Source of the DNA: Corynebacterium matruchotii
Lineage (GTDB): Bacteria > Actinomycetota > Actinomycetes > Mycobacteriales > Mycobacteriaceae
Reading direction: 5' to 3'
Assembly: GCF_011612265.2 (NCBI RefSeq)
Contig: NZ_CP050134.2
Coordinates: 2,542,001-2,606,000 of the forward strand
Length of the DNA: 64,000 nucleotides
In this document: one piece after another, positions 27,540 through 36,273 of the stretch
How the letters are laid out: each line of letters opens with the position of its first letter
Position numbering within the stretch: the stretch's first letter is position 1
Notes under the pieces: generated by a model
Database searches by the model: none
What the model was told of the DNA's origin: nothing
Seen by the model: the letters and a program-made list of their open reading frames with translations, nothing else
Program-made: the position numbers and the translations under genes

Positions 27540-27860
27540 CTAGCGAAAAGTCACGGCGGTGCCGGTTGCGGCAACCATGAGCATGCCGCCGTCCACGCCA
27601 ATGCTTTGGTAATCCAGTTTGACCCCGATGACGCCCTGCGCGCCCAGCTCCTGCGCCGCCTCAACCATTTCCGCCAACGCCCCCTCCCGCGCGGTGCGCA
27701 GCTCCCCTTCGTACGCCTGCGACCGGCCGCCCACAATGTTACGGAACCCCGCCGCAATGTCCTTGAAAAAATTCGCGCCCACGATCACTTCCCCGGACAC
27801 GACCCGAAGATACTGCGCCACCTGCTGCCCGTCAATATTATTTGTGGTGGTAACGATCAT
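27540..27860 (-). CDS. YbjQ/UPF0145 heavy-metal-binding domain family protein
   Basis: A 106-residue protein typical of YbjQ: VTTTNNIDGQQVAQYLRVVSGEVIVG at the start, then ARE-type central helix and ELGAQGVIGVKLDY, the most conserved part of the family. Members form pentameric rings; function unknown. A start at ATG 27860 fits the family exactly. Confidence 0.9.
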   Translation of the reverse strand: MIVTTTNNIDGQQVAQYLRVVSGEVIVGANFFKDIAAGFRNIVGGRSQAYEGELRTAREGALAEMVEAAQELGAQGVIGVKLDYQSIGVDGGMLMVAATGTAVTFR

Positions 27861-27958
27861 GATTCTGGTGCCTTTCTGCCGCTGAATTTTGTCTCCAGCA
27901 TAGCTTTACGACGCCCTCCCGGGGCCGGCGGGTAACCCCGGTAACATGCAGAACCCCC

Positions 27959-29287
27959 TTACCAAATCACCTGTTCCTGCGGAGTGACCACCACCTGGTC
28001 GATATTCACGTGGCTGGGCAGGCCGGCAACCCACCGAATGGTTTCGGCAATATCGTCGGCGACCAGGTTTTGGTGGCCGTCGTACACGGCGTTGGCGCGC
28101 TCGGCATCACCCTTGAACCGGACCAGGGAGAAGTCGGTTTGCACCCGGCCCGGGTTGATTTCGGTCACCCGCACCCCGGCGTCGACGAATTCCATGCGCA
28201 TCACATGGCTGAGCGAATGCACCCCGTGTTTGGCGGCATTATAGCCGGCCCCACCGCGGTAACTCCGCAACCCGGCAATCGAACCAATGTTCACTACGTG
28301 GCCGTGGGCTTCGGTAAGCCGCGGCAATAATGCCTTGGTCACCCGCATGGTGCCCATCACATTGGTGTCGTACATCCACTGCCAGTCGGCCACATCCGCC
28401 TCGGCGATGGGATCCAGCCCCTTGGCGCCGCCGGCATTATTGACCAAGAGATCACACCGGGACACCTGGGCGGCGAACTCGGCCACGGAATCGTCATCCG
28501 TCACGTCCAGCCGAATGGCGGTGCCGCCGATTTCCTTGGCGATGCGTTGCAGGTTCTCTAGCCGGCGGGCTGCCACAATGACGTGCCACCCGTCGGCGGC
28601 CAGCGCGCGGGCGGCGGCCTCCCCGATCCCTGACGACCCACCCGTGACTACTGCTGTTTTCTCACTCATATGTTCACCATAGCGAACCAGCGGCGCCGCG
28701 CCCACCACCCGGTCGTCGACAAGCCCGATGGCTTGCATTGTCGCATACACCGTCGTGGGGCCCACAAACTGGAAACCGTGCCGCTTGAGTTCTTTCGCTA
28801 ACGCCGTGGATTCCGGGCTTGTCGACGCGATCCCCGCCACCGTCGTGGGCCGCTCGTGGTGCGTGGGGCGAAACGACCACACCAAGTGGGACAGGCCGCC
28901 GGATTTCCGCAGCTCAATGGTGGCCTTCGCGTTCGCTATCACCGCCGCGATCTTGCGGCGATTCCGGATCATGCCCGAAACCTGCATGAGTCGCTCAATA
29001 TCCGCCTCGGTAAACTTGGCCACCTCATCCGGGTCGAAACCGTGGAATAGTTTCCGCAGCAGCGGCCGCTTGGCCAGGATCGTTTGCCAACTCAGGCCCG
29101 ACTGAAACCCCTCCAGGCAGATGCGCTCAAAAATATGGGCCTCGTCCGTCACCGGCGCACCCCACTCCGTGTCGTAGTAATGGCGCAGCTCATCGCTCAC
29201 CGCCGCCCACGGTGGCCGCAGCCCACCATCCTCACACCGGACAAGACCCGACTCAGTAAGCTCTGGATGATGTGTGGTAATCCGCAT
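27959..29287 (-). CDS. DNA-3-methyladenine glycosylase I (Tag) fused in frame to a short-chain dehydrogenase
   Basis: One uninterrupted frame of 442 residues from ATG 29287. Residues 1-206 are a Tag-type glycosylase (HYYDTEWGAPVTDE, then ICLEGFQSGLSW with the catalytic Glu, then FVGPTTVYATMQAIGLVDD). Residues 207-442 form a complete SDR: TGGSSGIGEAAA, LVNNAGG, S in NIGSIAG, and YNAAK for the YxxxK pair. The SDR has its own ATG (28669) preceded by GGTGA, so internal initiation of a separate SDR is possible. Relative to E. coli Tag, the zinc ligand His17 is Tyr and the C-terminal His and Cys are missing. The longer upstream frame to 29602 runs into the helicase gene and is not supported. Confidence 0.8.
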   Translation of the reverse strand: MRITTHHPELTESGLVRCEDGGLRPPWAAVSDELRHYYDTEWGAPVTDEAHIFERICLEGFQSGLSWQTILAKRPLLRKLFHGFDPDEVAKFTEADIERLMQVSGMIRNRRKIAAVIANAKATIELRKSGGLSHLVWSFRPTHHERPTTVAGIASTSPESTALAKELKRHGFQFVGPTTVYATMQAIGLVDDRVVGAAPLVRYGEHMSEKTAVVTGGSSGIGEAAARALAADGWHVIVAARRLENLQRIAKEIGGTAIRLDVTDDDSVAEFAAQVSRCDLLVNNAGGAKGLDPIAEADVADWQWMYDTNVMGTMRVTKALLPRLTEAHGHVVNIGSIAGLRSYRGGAGYNAAKHGVHSLSHVMRMEFVDAGVRVTEINPGRVQTDFSLVRFKGDAERANAVYDGHQNLVADDIAETIRWVAGLPSHVNIDQVVVTPQEQVIW

Positions 29288-29324
29288 GCGCCCCACCTTA
29301 CGCCGGTGCCTTACCCTGGTTGCT

Positions 29325-31679
29325 GTGACGAAGAACGCGACAAAATTTGATCTTGACACCATCGGCGCCGGCCTACCCGTGCACGCACAACTCGCCACCA
29401 TCCAGGCCGCCGGGTCGGTGGTGGTGCAGGCGCCGCCCGGCACCGGGAAAACCACCCTCATCCCACCACTGATATCGAACGAAGTTTCGGAAACCGTGGG
29501 CAAGGTTGTGGTGACCGCGCCCCGGCGCGTGGCGGTGCGGGCGGCCGCAAGCCGGTTGGCCTTACTGGATGGCAGCGTGGTTGGGGATCGGGTGGGGTAC
29601 ACGATTCGGGGCGACGCTCAGCCCGGCCGGCTGGTGGAGTTTGTGACGCCGAAGGTGCTGATTCGCCGGCTGTTGCGGGACCCGGAGCTTGCCGGGGTGG
29701 GGGCGGTCATCATAGACGAGGTGCATGAACGCCAGCTTGATGGCGATTTATTATTGGGCATGGTTGCGGAGCTTGCCGTGTTACGCCCGGAGCTTCGAGT
29801 GGTTGCTATGTCCGCTACCGCGGATGCCGAACGGTTTGCTGCGCTGTTGGGGGTGCCGGTGATCTCGACCCCGGCCGAGATGTTTCCGGTGGCGGAGCGG
29901 TATGAGCCGCTGCCCGGTAGGGCGGGGTGTGGGCCGGAGTTTGTGGCGGGCGTGGCCCGAATTGCCGCCGAGAACACGAACACGTATTCGACTTTGGTAT
30001 TTCTTCCTGGGGTGCGGGACATTACCGCGTGCTGCGCCGAGCTGGGCCGGATCACGGATGTGCCGGTGTTTCCTCTCCATGGCGGCCAGTCCCCTGCTGA
30101 GCAGGATCGGGCGCTGCGGCATGCTGGGCCCCGCATTATTGTGGCCACCAATGTGGCGGAGTCGTCGGTGACGGTGCCGGGTGTGCGCACCGTTGTTGAC
30201 GCAGGCCTGGCCCGGGTGCCCAAGCGCGACACCCTGCGCGGCATGAATGGCCTGGTCACGGTGAGTTGCAGCCAGTCGAGTGCGGTGCAGCGGGCGGGTC
30301 GTGCCGGCCGGGAGGGCCCGGGGATGGTGATCCGCTGCTATTCGCGGTCGGACTATGCGCATTTCGCACCGCATACCGAGCCGGAGATTCGGTCGGCCGA
30401 TCTGACGGAGTTTGCCCTCTTGTTGTCGTGTTGGGGTGCTGCGCCGGCCGAGTTTCCGTTGTTGGACCAGCCGCCGGCCGCCGCGTTTGCGCAGGCCACG
30501 GCCGCGTTGGCGGCGATTGGGGCGGCGGATCCGCAGGTGGCGGCCCGGCTGGCACAGTTGCCGGTGGATCCGCGGCTCGGGAAGGCGTTGCTGGATTTTG
30601 GCCCGGCAGCGGCCCCTACCGTGGCGCTGCTCAGCCTTGGCGAGACGGGCAATATTGCTTTGCGACGCCCTGACCAGCGGGAGGTTCGACGTCTTCAGCG
30701 GCTGGCCGGCCCAGGCGGATCCCGGCAGGTCGCCCCGGGTGAGGTCATTGGGCATGCGTTTCCGCATTTGGTGGCGCGCCGGGTGGCGGACGGGGAGTAT
30801 TTGTTGGCTCAGGGGACGCGGGTGGTGGTGCCGGCGGAGTTCGGGCTTATGGGTGAGGAATGGTTAGCGGTGGCGGATGTGCGGCTGGAGCGTTCGGGTC
30901 GGGCGCGGGTTGCGGCGGTGGCGCCGATCACGGAGTCGGTGGCGCTGGATGTTATTGGCGTGTCGGAGGAAACCGAATGTGTGTTTGAGGATGGTCGGGT
31001 GCGGGCGACGCGGGTGGTGACGGCTGGTGCGATCGTGTTGTCGCGCACCCCGGTGCGCCCGGATCCGGGTGTGGCCCGGGCGGCGGTGGCCGCGGTGGTG
31101 CGGGAGCGGGGTGTGGGGTTGTTTCCGATGAGTGGTCGGGCTGCGCAGTTGTGGAATCGGTTGCGGTTTTTGGCGCATCGGGTGGGTGATCCGTGGCCGG
31201 ATGTGGCGGCGCTGCCGGCGGATGAGTGGTTGGCCCCGGAGATTGATCTGGTTGCTTCGGGCACAAAGGTGGAGGATATTGACTTATATTCGGCTTTGCA
31301 GCGGGTGTTGCCGTGGCCGGCGGCGAGCCGGTTGGATGAATTGGCGCCGGCCGAGTTGGTGGTGCCGTCGGGTCGTGGTGTTTTGGTTGATTATGGTGGG
31401 GATCGACCGCGGGTGCGGGTGAAGTTGCAGGAGTGTTTTGGGTTGGCGGATTCGCCGGTGTTTGGGGGTGAGCGGGTGGTGTTTGAGTTGTTGTCGCCGG
31501 CGGGTCGGCCGGTGGCGATTACGGATGATTTGGCGAGTTTTTGGGTGGGGCCGTATCAGAATGTGCGTTCGGAGATGCGGGGGAAGTATCCCAAGCATCC
31601 ATGGCCGGTGGATCCGTTGACGGCGGTGGCGACGGCCCGAACGAAGCGGGGTGAACAAAACCACAACAAGTCAACATAG
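29325..31679 (+). CDS. hrpB: ATP-dependent helicase HrpB
   Basis: A 784-residue DEAH-family helicase starting at GTG 29325. It has motif I APPGTGKTTLIPP (about residues 35-47), motif II IDEVHER (about 130), motif III SATAD and motif VI QRAGRAGREGPG. After the RecA pair come the helical HA2 region and the HrpB C-terminal domain ending in PKHPWPVDPL, the tail signature of HrpB. It is a predicted RNA-dependent ATPase with poorly defined roles in bacteria. It is divergent from the Tag-SDR gene across a 37-bp gap. Its TAG stop lies inside the first palindromic operator of the next operon. Confidence 0.93.
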   Translation: MTKNATKFDLDTIGAGLPVHAQLATIQAAGSVVVQAPPGTGKTTLIPPLISNEVSETVGKVVVTAPRRVAVRAAASRLALLDGSVVGDRVGYTIRGDAQPGRLVEFVTPKVLIRRLLRDPELAGVGAVIIDEVHERQLDGDLLLGMVAELAVLRPELRVVAMSATADAERFAALLGVPVISTPAEMFPVAERYEPLPGRAGCGPEFVAGVARIAAENTNTYSTLVFLPGVRDITACCAELGRITDVPVFPLHGGQSPAEQDRALRHAGPRIIVATNVAESSVTVPGVRTVVDAGLARVPKRDTLRGMNGLVTVSCSQSSAVQRAGRAGREGPGMVIRCYSRSDYAHFAPHTEPEIRSADLTEFALLLSCWGAAPAEFPLLDQPPAAAFAQATAALAAIGAADPQVAARLAQLPVDPRLGKALLDFGPAAAPTVALLSLGETGNIALRRPDQREVRRLQRLAGPGGSRQVAPGEVIGHAFPHLVARRVADGEYLLAQGTRVVVPAEFGLMGEEWLAVADVRLERSGRARVAAVAPITESVALDVIGVSEETECVFEDGRVRATRVVTAGAIVLSRTPVRPDPGVARAAVAAVVRERGVGLFPMSGRAAQLWNRLRFLAHRVGDPWPDVAALPADEWLAPEIDLVASGTKVEDIDLYSALQRVLPWPAASRLDELAPAELVVPSGRGVLVDYGGDRPRVRVKLQECFGLADSPVFGGERVVFELLSPAGRPVAITDDLASFWVGPYQNVRSEMRGKYPKHPWPVDPLTAVATARTKRGEQNHNKST

Positions 31680-31714
31680 GTTGACAATCTCCAGGCTTGT
31701 CAACTATTGTTGAC
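31670..31714 (+). promoter_or_regulatory. promoter with two palindromic operators upstream of the clpN-like gene
   Basis: GTCAAC-ATAG-GTTGAC (31670-31685) and GTCAAC-TATT-GTTGAC (31699-31714), centres 29 bp apart. A near-consensus promoter TTGACA (31681-31686), 18-nt spacer, TATTGT (31705-31710) overlaps both: operator 1 covers the -35 and operator 2 the -10. The gene's ATG is at 31718, so the transcript should be leaderless and repressible. Confidence 0.75.
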
Positions 31715-31717
31715 GGC

Positions 31718-32089
31718 ATGAGTACCACACCACGCTTCACCAACGCCGCCAAACACACGCTGAAAACCTCCCGACTCGTCGCCCGCAACCGCGGCGTCCC
31801 CCAGGCCAACCACCTCGACATCCTCCTGGCCGCCCTGGCCATAGGCACCGAGCTTCACCCCACCATGCCCATCCCCACACCCCGACCCCTCTGGGACAGC
31901 CTGCGCCACCCCATAGGCTTCACACCCCATGCCCAATCCCTGGTGCGAACCGTCGCAACACAGGCCACCACCGACATCACTCCCCGAGACCTGGGGCTCG
32001 CCGTGTTACGGATCAAGGAACCGGAGGTCGTCGAAAAGCTTGACGACATGGGGCTCAGCGTGGACCAATGCACCGCAGCCTTCAACTAA
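31718..32089 (+). CDS. Clp N-terminal-domain-like protein
   Basis: A 123-residue protein. RFTNAAKHTLKTSRLVARNRG, then HLDILLAALAIG, and later GFTPHAQSLVRTVA, then ITPRDLGLAVLRI follow the two-repeat pattern of the ClpA/ClpC N-domain, without an ATPase. Stand-alone N-domains can act as adaptors or decoys for Clp chaperones. It starts at ATG 31718, 4 nt after an operator. The small HTH gene follows after 10 bp and the MoxR gene after that, forming a compact operon. Confidence 0.72.
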   Translation: MSTTPRFTNAAKHTLKTSRLVARNRGVPQANHLDILLAALAIGTELHPTMPIPTPRPLWDSLRHPIGFTPHAQSLVRTVATQATTDITPRDLGLAVLRIKEPEVVEKLDDMGLSVDQCTAAFN

Positions 32090-32096
32090 AGTTGAC
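32081..32096 (+). promoter_or_regulatory. third copy of the palindromic operator
   Basis: TTCAAC-TAAA-GTTGAC differs from the two upstream copies at one arm base. It ends 3 nt before GTG 32100, the same spacing as operator 2 to ATG 31718. It probably covers the -10 of a second leaderless promoter for the HTH gene. Confidence 0.6.
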
Positions 32097-32099
32097 GGT

Positions 32100-32336
32100 G
32101 TGGATTCCGAAAGCCTCATCAACCTCACCAAAGCAACCGGGGACATCAACCCGCTAACCAGCCTCGAAGCCACCCGACAGCTCCGCACCGAATTAGAGCG
32201 GCGTGAAACAATGCTCGTGCGCCGCGCCCGGAACCAGGGCGCCACCTGGGAGCAGATCGCCGCCGCGCTCGGGGTAACCAAGCAGGCGGTGCACAAAAAG
32301 TACGGTGGCCGCGGGCTGCTGTACCGAGAAAAATAA
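32100..32336 (+). CDS. small helix-turn-helix protein, candidate regulator of the operon
   Basis: A 78-residue protein starting at GTG 32100. The C-terminal half has ELERRETMLVRRARNQG then TWEQIAAALGVTKQAVHKKYG, a clear HTH in which the second helix is TKQAVHKKY. Such small proteins often sit next to ClpN-like genes in actinobacteria. It is a good candidate to bind the GTCAAC-N4-GTTGAC sites. Its TAA overlaps the ATG of the MoxR gene (TAATG), giving translational coupling. Confidence 0.75.
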   Translation: MDSESLINLTKATGDINPLTSLEATRQLRTELERRETMLVRRARNQGATWEQIAAALGVTKQAVHKKYGGRGLLYREK

Positions 32337-33463
32337 TGATCACTCTCCACTCTGCACTCACCATTGCTATCGCAGCGAAACTCCCCATTCTCCTGTGGGG
32401 CGCGCCGGGCAGCGGAAAGACTTCCATGATTACTGCCCTCGCCCACGATCTTGACCTCCCGTTAGAGGTCGTTGTTGGGTCCATTCATGAGCCCAGCGAC
32501 TTTACCGGCCTGCCCGTGGTGCGCGAGACCACTACCTGGTTTGCGCCGCCGCACTGGGCCGAACGCCTCGCCAAGCAGGGCCGGGGCATTCTCTTTCTTG
32601 ATGAGCTCACCACCGCCCCGCCCGCGGTGCAGGCCGCCATGTTGCGGATTGTGCTCGAAAAAACCGTTGGCCACCTCAGGCTTCCCCCGCATGTGCGGAT
32701 CATTGCCGCCGCTAACCCGCCCAGCGTGGCCGCCGACGGCTGGGACCTGGCAGCGCCGCTGGCCAACCGGTTCATTCATCTGCAATGGCAGCCCACCGCC
32801 ACCGATATCGCCACCGGGTTTATCAGTGGGTTTCCCCGGTTCACCAGCCTCAAAGCCGTCTCGCCAAATGCGGCGCAAATCGCCGTGGCGAAAACACATA
32901 TCGGCACGTTTCTGCGGGTTCGGCCCCAGCTCGTCTCGGTCATCCCCGACTCCCCGGATCGGGCGGGCCAGGCATGGCCCTCGCCCCGCACTTGGGAGAT
33001 GGCGGCCATTGCGGTGGCCACCAGCTGGGCTAATGGTGCCGGCGAGGATGTCATCGCTACTCTGCTCATCGGGGCGGTGGGGGAAGCCGCCGGGTTCGAA
33101 GCCTTGTCCTGGCTGAAGAATCTTGACCTGCCCGACCCGCAGACAATATTGCGGGACCCAGATGGGGTGGCATTACCCGTGGAGGTTGATCGGTTACACG
33201 CCCTGCTCAGCGCTGTTGTTGCTGTTGCGGTCACCGAGCTGGAGGAAGCCGAGTTGGCGGACACCGCCGCACACGATAGCGATGCTGCGCGGGAAACCTG
33301 GCAGCGGGCGTGGCGGGTGATCGCCCGGGTAGCCCGCACCACCCCGGACGTGGCGGCCACCGCCGCCCAGTCCCTGGCACAGCACCGTCCCGCGGGCGCG
33401 CCGCTGCCCGCCGAGCTGCTGGAGTTAGCGCCGATATTGCGGCGGGCCGGACTAATGCCATGA
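32336..33463 (+). CDS. MoxR-type AAA+ ATPase
   Basis: A 375-residue protein. Walker A is GAPGSGKTS (about residues 22-30), Walker B is ILFLDELTTA, and the sensor region is RIIAAANPP. The arrangement is that of MoxR/APE2220-like ATPases, which work with VWA proteins to remodel or insert cofactors into partner complexes. It overlaps the HTH gene by one base and the VWA gene by four (ATGA), so the ATPase and the VWA protein are made together. Confidence 0.88.
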   Translation: MITLHSALTIAIAAKLPILLWGAPGSGKTSMITALAHDLDLPLEVVVGSIHEPSDFTGLPVVRETTTWFAPPHWAERLAKQGRGILFLDELTTAPPAVQAAMLRIVLEKTVGHLRLPPHVRIIAAANPPSVAADGWDLAAPLANRFIHLQWQPTATDIATGFISGFPRFTSLKAVSPNAAQIAVAKTHIGTFLRVRPQLVSVIPDSPDRAGQAWPSPRTWEMAAIAVATSWANGAGEDVIATLLIGAVGEAAGFEALSWLKNLDLPDPQTILRDPDGVALPVEVDRLHALLSAVVAVAVTELEEAELADTAAHDSDAARETWQRAWRVIARVARTTPDVAATAAQSLAQHRPAGAPLPAELLELAPILRRAGLMP

Positions 33464-34848
33464 CCAATCCTGCGGAACCCGAGAAACCTTTGGGGGCTGA
33501 TGCCGCCGAAGCGTGGGCTGCCGAAACACGAAACCGGTTTCGCCAGGCACGCCTGTGGGCGGCGCATGCCGCCCCCTATCTGACCTCGGCGTTATTCGCC
33601 CTCCAACCGGTGATCTTGGAGCCCAACGTTTCAGCACCGCAGCCGGATAACCAGGCGGATCGGACGAGCGGCGTTCGGCAGCCGGTGCCGGACCCAGAGT
33701 TCCGGGCGTTTCCGGCGGACACCCACTGGCGCATCCACATTGACCCCGGTACGGCGCTTGTCACCCCCACCCCGGAGTTTGGCTGGTGGTTATTGCACCA
33801 CATTGGGCATCTGTGCCGCCACCATGCCGCACGCTCCCCGGTCGCCCACGATCATGATGCTGACCAGTCCCGCCACGCCGTCGGCGAGCAAACCGATGAC
33901 CTTGCCGCCCGCAGGTGGAACCAAGCCGCCGACGCGGAAGTCAACGACGACCTGGAGACCCTGGGCCTCGCCTCGCCGCCAGGAGTCGTATCCCCGCAGG
34001 CCCTGGGGCTGCCCGAGGGCCGACTCGCGGAAGAATATTTATCCCTCATCGAGGTCTTGGATGAGGCGCACCTGGCCGGCGGCAGCCATGTCGCGGACCT
34101 CATTGACTGTGGTCAGGCCGCCGACGGGATTGCCGATGGCGGCCTGGATACGGGCGACGCCGACGATGGGACCCACCCCATGTCCGATTTGGCGCGGAAC
34201 CTGCTAGAGTTGCGCATCGCCCACGACATTGAGCAGCAGGTGGCCAACCGCACCACTGTTCCCGGTGGGTGGCGGCGGTGGGCTCAGCAACAGCTCCGCC
34301 CAACGATAGATTGGCGGGCCACGCTACGCGCAACGATACGGCAAGGCTTGCGTGTTGGGGCCGGCCAGGTGGATTATTCTTATCGACGCCCGTCCCGCCG
34401 GCCCGCACCCGACGGGGTGATACTGCCCACCATGGTGGCGCCAAAACCGGAGATCGCCGTGGTGGTAGACACCTCCGGGAGTGTAAGTGGCCAGCAGCTC
34501 AACACGGTCATGACGGAGCTTATTGGAATCACCCAGTACGCTAACCTGCGGCAAATCCGGGTGATTTGTTGCGACCTGGTTGCCCATCCCCCGCAAACCA
34601 TCCGAGCCGGCCACATGCCGTTATTAACAGGCGGCGGCGGGACGGATATTCGGGCTGGCATCGCTGCAGCTAGTAAACTAAAACCGCAGCCTACCCTGAT
34701 TATTGTGCTCACGGATGGCGAAACCCCCTGGCCGGACCATCGACCACCGATACCGGTCATCATCGCGGTGATCCGAACCCCGCGTCGAGATCCCACCAGC
34801 ACATACCCCATCCCATGGTGGGCGCGCACCGTCAACATTGATGAATAG
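33460..34848 (+). CDS. VWA-like / DUF2201 metallopeptidase-fold protein
   Basis: A 462-residue protein starting at ATG 33460, in a 4-bp overlap with the ATPase gene. The N-terminal half matches the DUF2201 putative metallopeptidase domain (FGWWLLHHIGHLCRHH, then RRWNQAADAEVNDDLE). The expected HExxH reads HHIGH, so the catalytic Glu is replaced by His. The C-terminal half is a VWA-like domain with a MIDAS motif, VVVDTSGSVSGQQL, and GGGGTDIRAGI. Typical partner of a MoxR ATPase. Cytoplasmic. Confidence 0.85.
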   Translation: MTNPAEPEKPLGADAAEAWAAETRNRFRQARLWAAHAAPYLTSALFALQPVILEPNVSAPQPDNQADRTSGVRQPVPDPEFRAFPADTHWRIHIDPGTALVTPTPEFGWWLLHHIGHLCRHHAARSPVAHDHDADQSRHAVGEQTDDLAARRWNQAADAEVNDDLETLGLASPPGVVSPQALGLPEGRLAEEYLSLIEVLDEAHLAGGSHVADLIDCGQAADGIADGGLDTGDADDGTHPMSDLARNLLELRIAHDIEQQVANRTTVPGGWRRWAQQQLRPTIDWRATLRATIRQGLRVGAGQVDYSYRRPSRRPAPDGVILPTMVAPKPEIAVVVDTSGSVSGQQLNTVMTELIGITQYANLRQIRVICCDLVAHPPQTIRAGHMPLLTGGGGTDIRAGIAAASKLKPQPTLIIVLTDGETPWPDHRPPIPVIIAVIRTPRRDPTSTYPIPWWARTVNIDE

Positions 34849-34882
34849 CATCGAGAACCAACAACTGAAAAAGGAGCATTCC

Positions 34883-35707
34883 ATGGTCGCCTCAACCCCA
34901 CCTCCCCAGCAGCCCTCGTCACCCCAGCTACCGCCCGAACGCCTGCACCAGTGGACGACCCATGGTTTCAGCGTCGGCTTGGCCCGCCGGTGGATTGGCA
35001 AGGGTTTTCGAATCGCCGCCGCGGACCAGTGGCGTAACCACGGGGTTTACGCCCCAGAGGAGGCGGTCGCCTGGCAGGAGGCCGGTATATCTCCCTACGA
35101 GGTGGCGGATCTACTGCAGGCCGGTATGACGCCGAAGGATATAGTGCACTGGCGGGAGTTAGGATATTCGCCCCCGGAGGCGCTGGCACGGCACATCAAG
35201 GGGGAGAAACCCCAGCCACGAATCTGGTGGAAAGAACTGTTTGGCCGGCACGAAGCGGCACCCTCCCAATTGCCGCCGGCGGCTGCCGCCTCAATGCAGG
35301 TGTTATTGCAGGCCGGGGTGCCGGCCGCCGCCGCCCGCATGTTTATAGACACCGGCTGGCAGGGGGTGGACGCGGTGCCGTGGGCGAAGGCCAGCATTAA
35401 CCCCACCCAGGCGGCGGTGTATCGGGAGTTAGGCATTCAGCCTGGCGAGGCCACCCGATTAGCGAAGGCCGGCTATGATGCGCTCAGTATCCTGCGCACC
35501 TGGTGGGATGGTGGGATTCCCCGCACCGAGGTGGCGGCGTGGCTGGGGGCGGGTTTTACCCCCGCGGAGGCGGCGCAGGCACGCACCACGGGCACCAGCG
35601 TGGAGCAGGCTGCGGTGCTGCGGGCCTTGGGCGGCGTCGGCAAGCTCGGCGGCAAAAATCGCCGCGGCACTAACGTATCCGATAACCCCAATAAGCCGAA
35701 AAGCTAA
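34883..35707 (+). CDS. helical repeat protein of the MoxR-VWA operon
   Basis: A 274-residue protein with AAAGGAGC 7 nt before ATG 34883. After a Pro/Gln-rich start, it consists of short repeated modules of about 14-16 residues with the pattern W..AGI.P.EA..W...G (for example VAWQEAGISPYEVADLLQAG, AAVYRELGIQPGEATRLAKAG, VAAWLGAGFTPAEAAQA). Each looks like a helix-turn-helix pair, likely stacked into a solenoid. No catalytic motif. It is the last gene of the operon, and a scaffold or substrate-recognition role is inferred. Confidence 0.72.
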   Translation: MVASTPPPQQPSSPQLPPERLHQWTTHGFSVGLARRWIGKGFRIAAADQWRNHGVYAPEEAVAWQEAGISPYEVADLLQAGMTPKDIVHWRELGYSPPEALARHIKGEKPQPRIWWKELFGRHEAAPSQLPPAAAASMQVLLQAGVPAAAARMFIDTGWQGVDAVPWAKASINPTQAAVYRELGIQPGEATRLAKAGYDALSILRTWWDGGIPRTEVAAWLGAGFTPAEAAQARTTGTSVEQAAVLRALGGVGKLGGKNRRGTNVSDNPNKPKS

Positions 35708-35738
35708 GGTCGTCACATGCACATATAGGCGTCAGATA

Positions 35739-36173
35739 TTAGTCGGTGAATTTGCCATTTGGATTAATTTTCGCCATGACCGTGCCAATGGCCTTTAGGT
35801 CGGCATCGGTAAAGTTGAGCATTTTCACGATTTCCTGCTCCATGACGATGGCTTCTTCCTGCAGCTTTTGCCCCCGCTGGGTGAGGAAAAAGAGAACGCG
35901 TCGATAATCGGTTTTATCCGCTTGTCGACGCACGAAGCCGCCGTTTTCCATGCGCTTGAGCAGTGGCGACAAGGTTCCCGAATCAAGATCCAAGGGGATT
36001 GATAGGTCGGCAATGGTTTGACCATCCTCCTCCCATAAGCACTCCAATACCAAATATTGGGAGTACGTAATGCCCCATTCGTCGAGATAGGGCCGGTACA
36101 TTCGCTGCATCAACCGCGAACCGGTGTAGAACTGAAAACTAATTTGACTATTGAGCCGTTGTTGTGCGGACAT
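35739..36173 (-). CDS. MarR-family transcriptional regulator
   Basis: A 144-residue winged helix protein (GITYSQYLVLECLWEEDGQT, then GTLSPLLKRMENGGFVRR and the wing around TDYRRVLFFLTQRG). It is close to the OhrR/SarZ branch, but the peroxide-sensing Cys near residue 15-20 is absent (SFQFYTG), so peroxide sensing by that residue is not expected. No ohr gene is adjacent. Convergent with the helical repeat gene. Confidence 0.87.
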   Translation of the reverse strand: MSAQQRLNSQISFQFYTGSRLMQRMYRPYLDEWGITYSQYLVLECLWEEDGQTIADLSIPLDLDSGTLSPLLKRMENGGFVRRQADKTDYRRVLFFLTQRGQKLQEEAIVMEQEIVKMLNFTDADLKAIGTVMAKINPNGKFTD

Positions 36174-36273
36174 ACCTCAATCATATTGCACGCAACCTTA
36201 GGGGGCACGTACCATCCTAAGGTTTAACCCCATTAAGGGCAGTGGCAGGAGCGGTAACTGACGTTTTTCACAA

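Noticed and set aside
28669-29602. N-terminal extension of the Tag frame to 29602
   Set aside because: It overlaps the helicase gene and has non-natural composition; ATG 29287 matches the family start.
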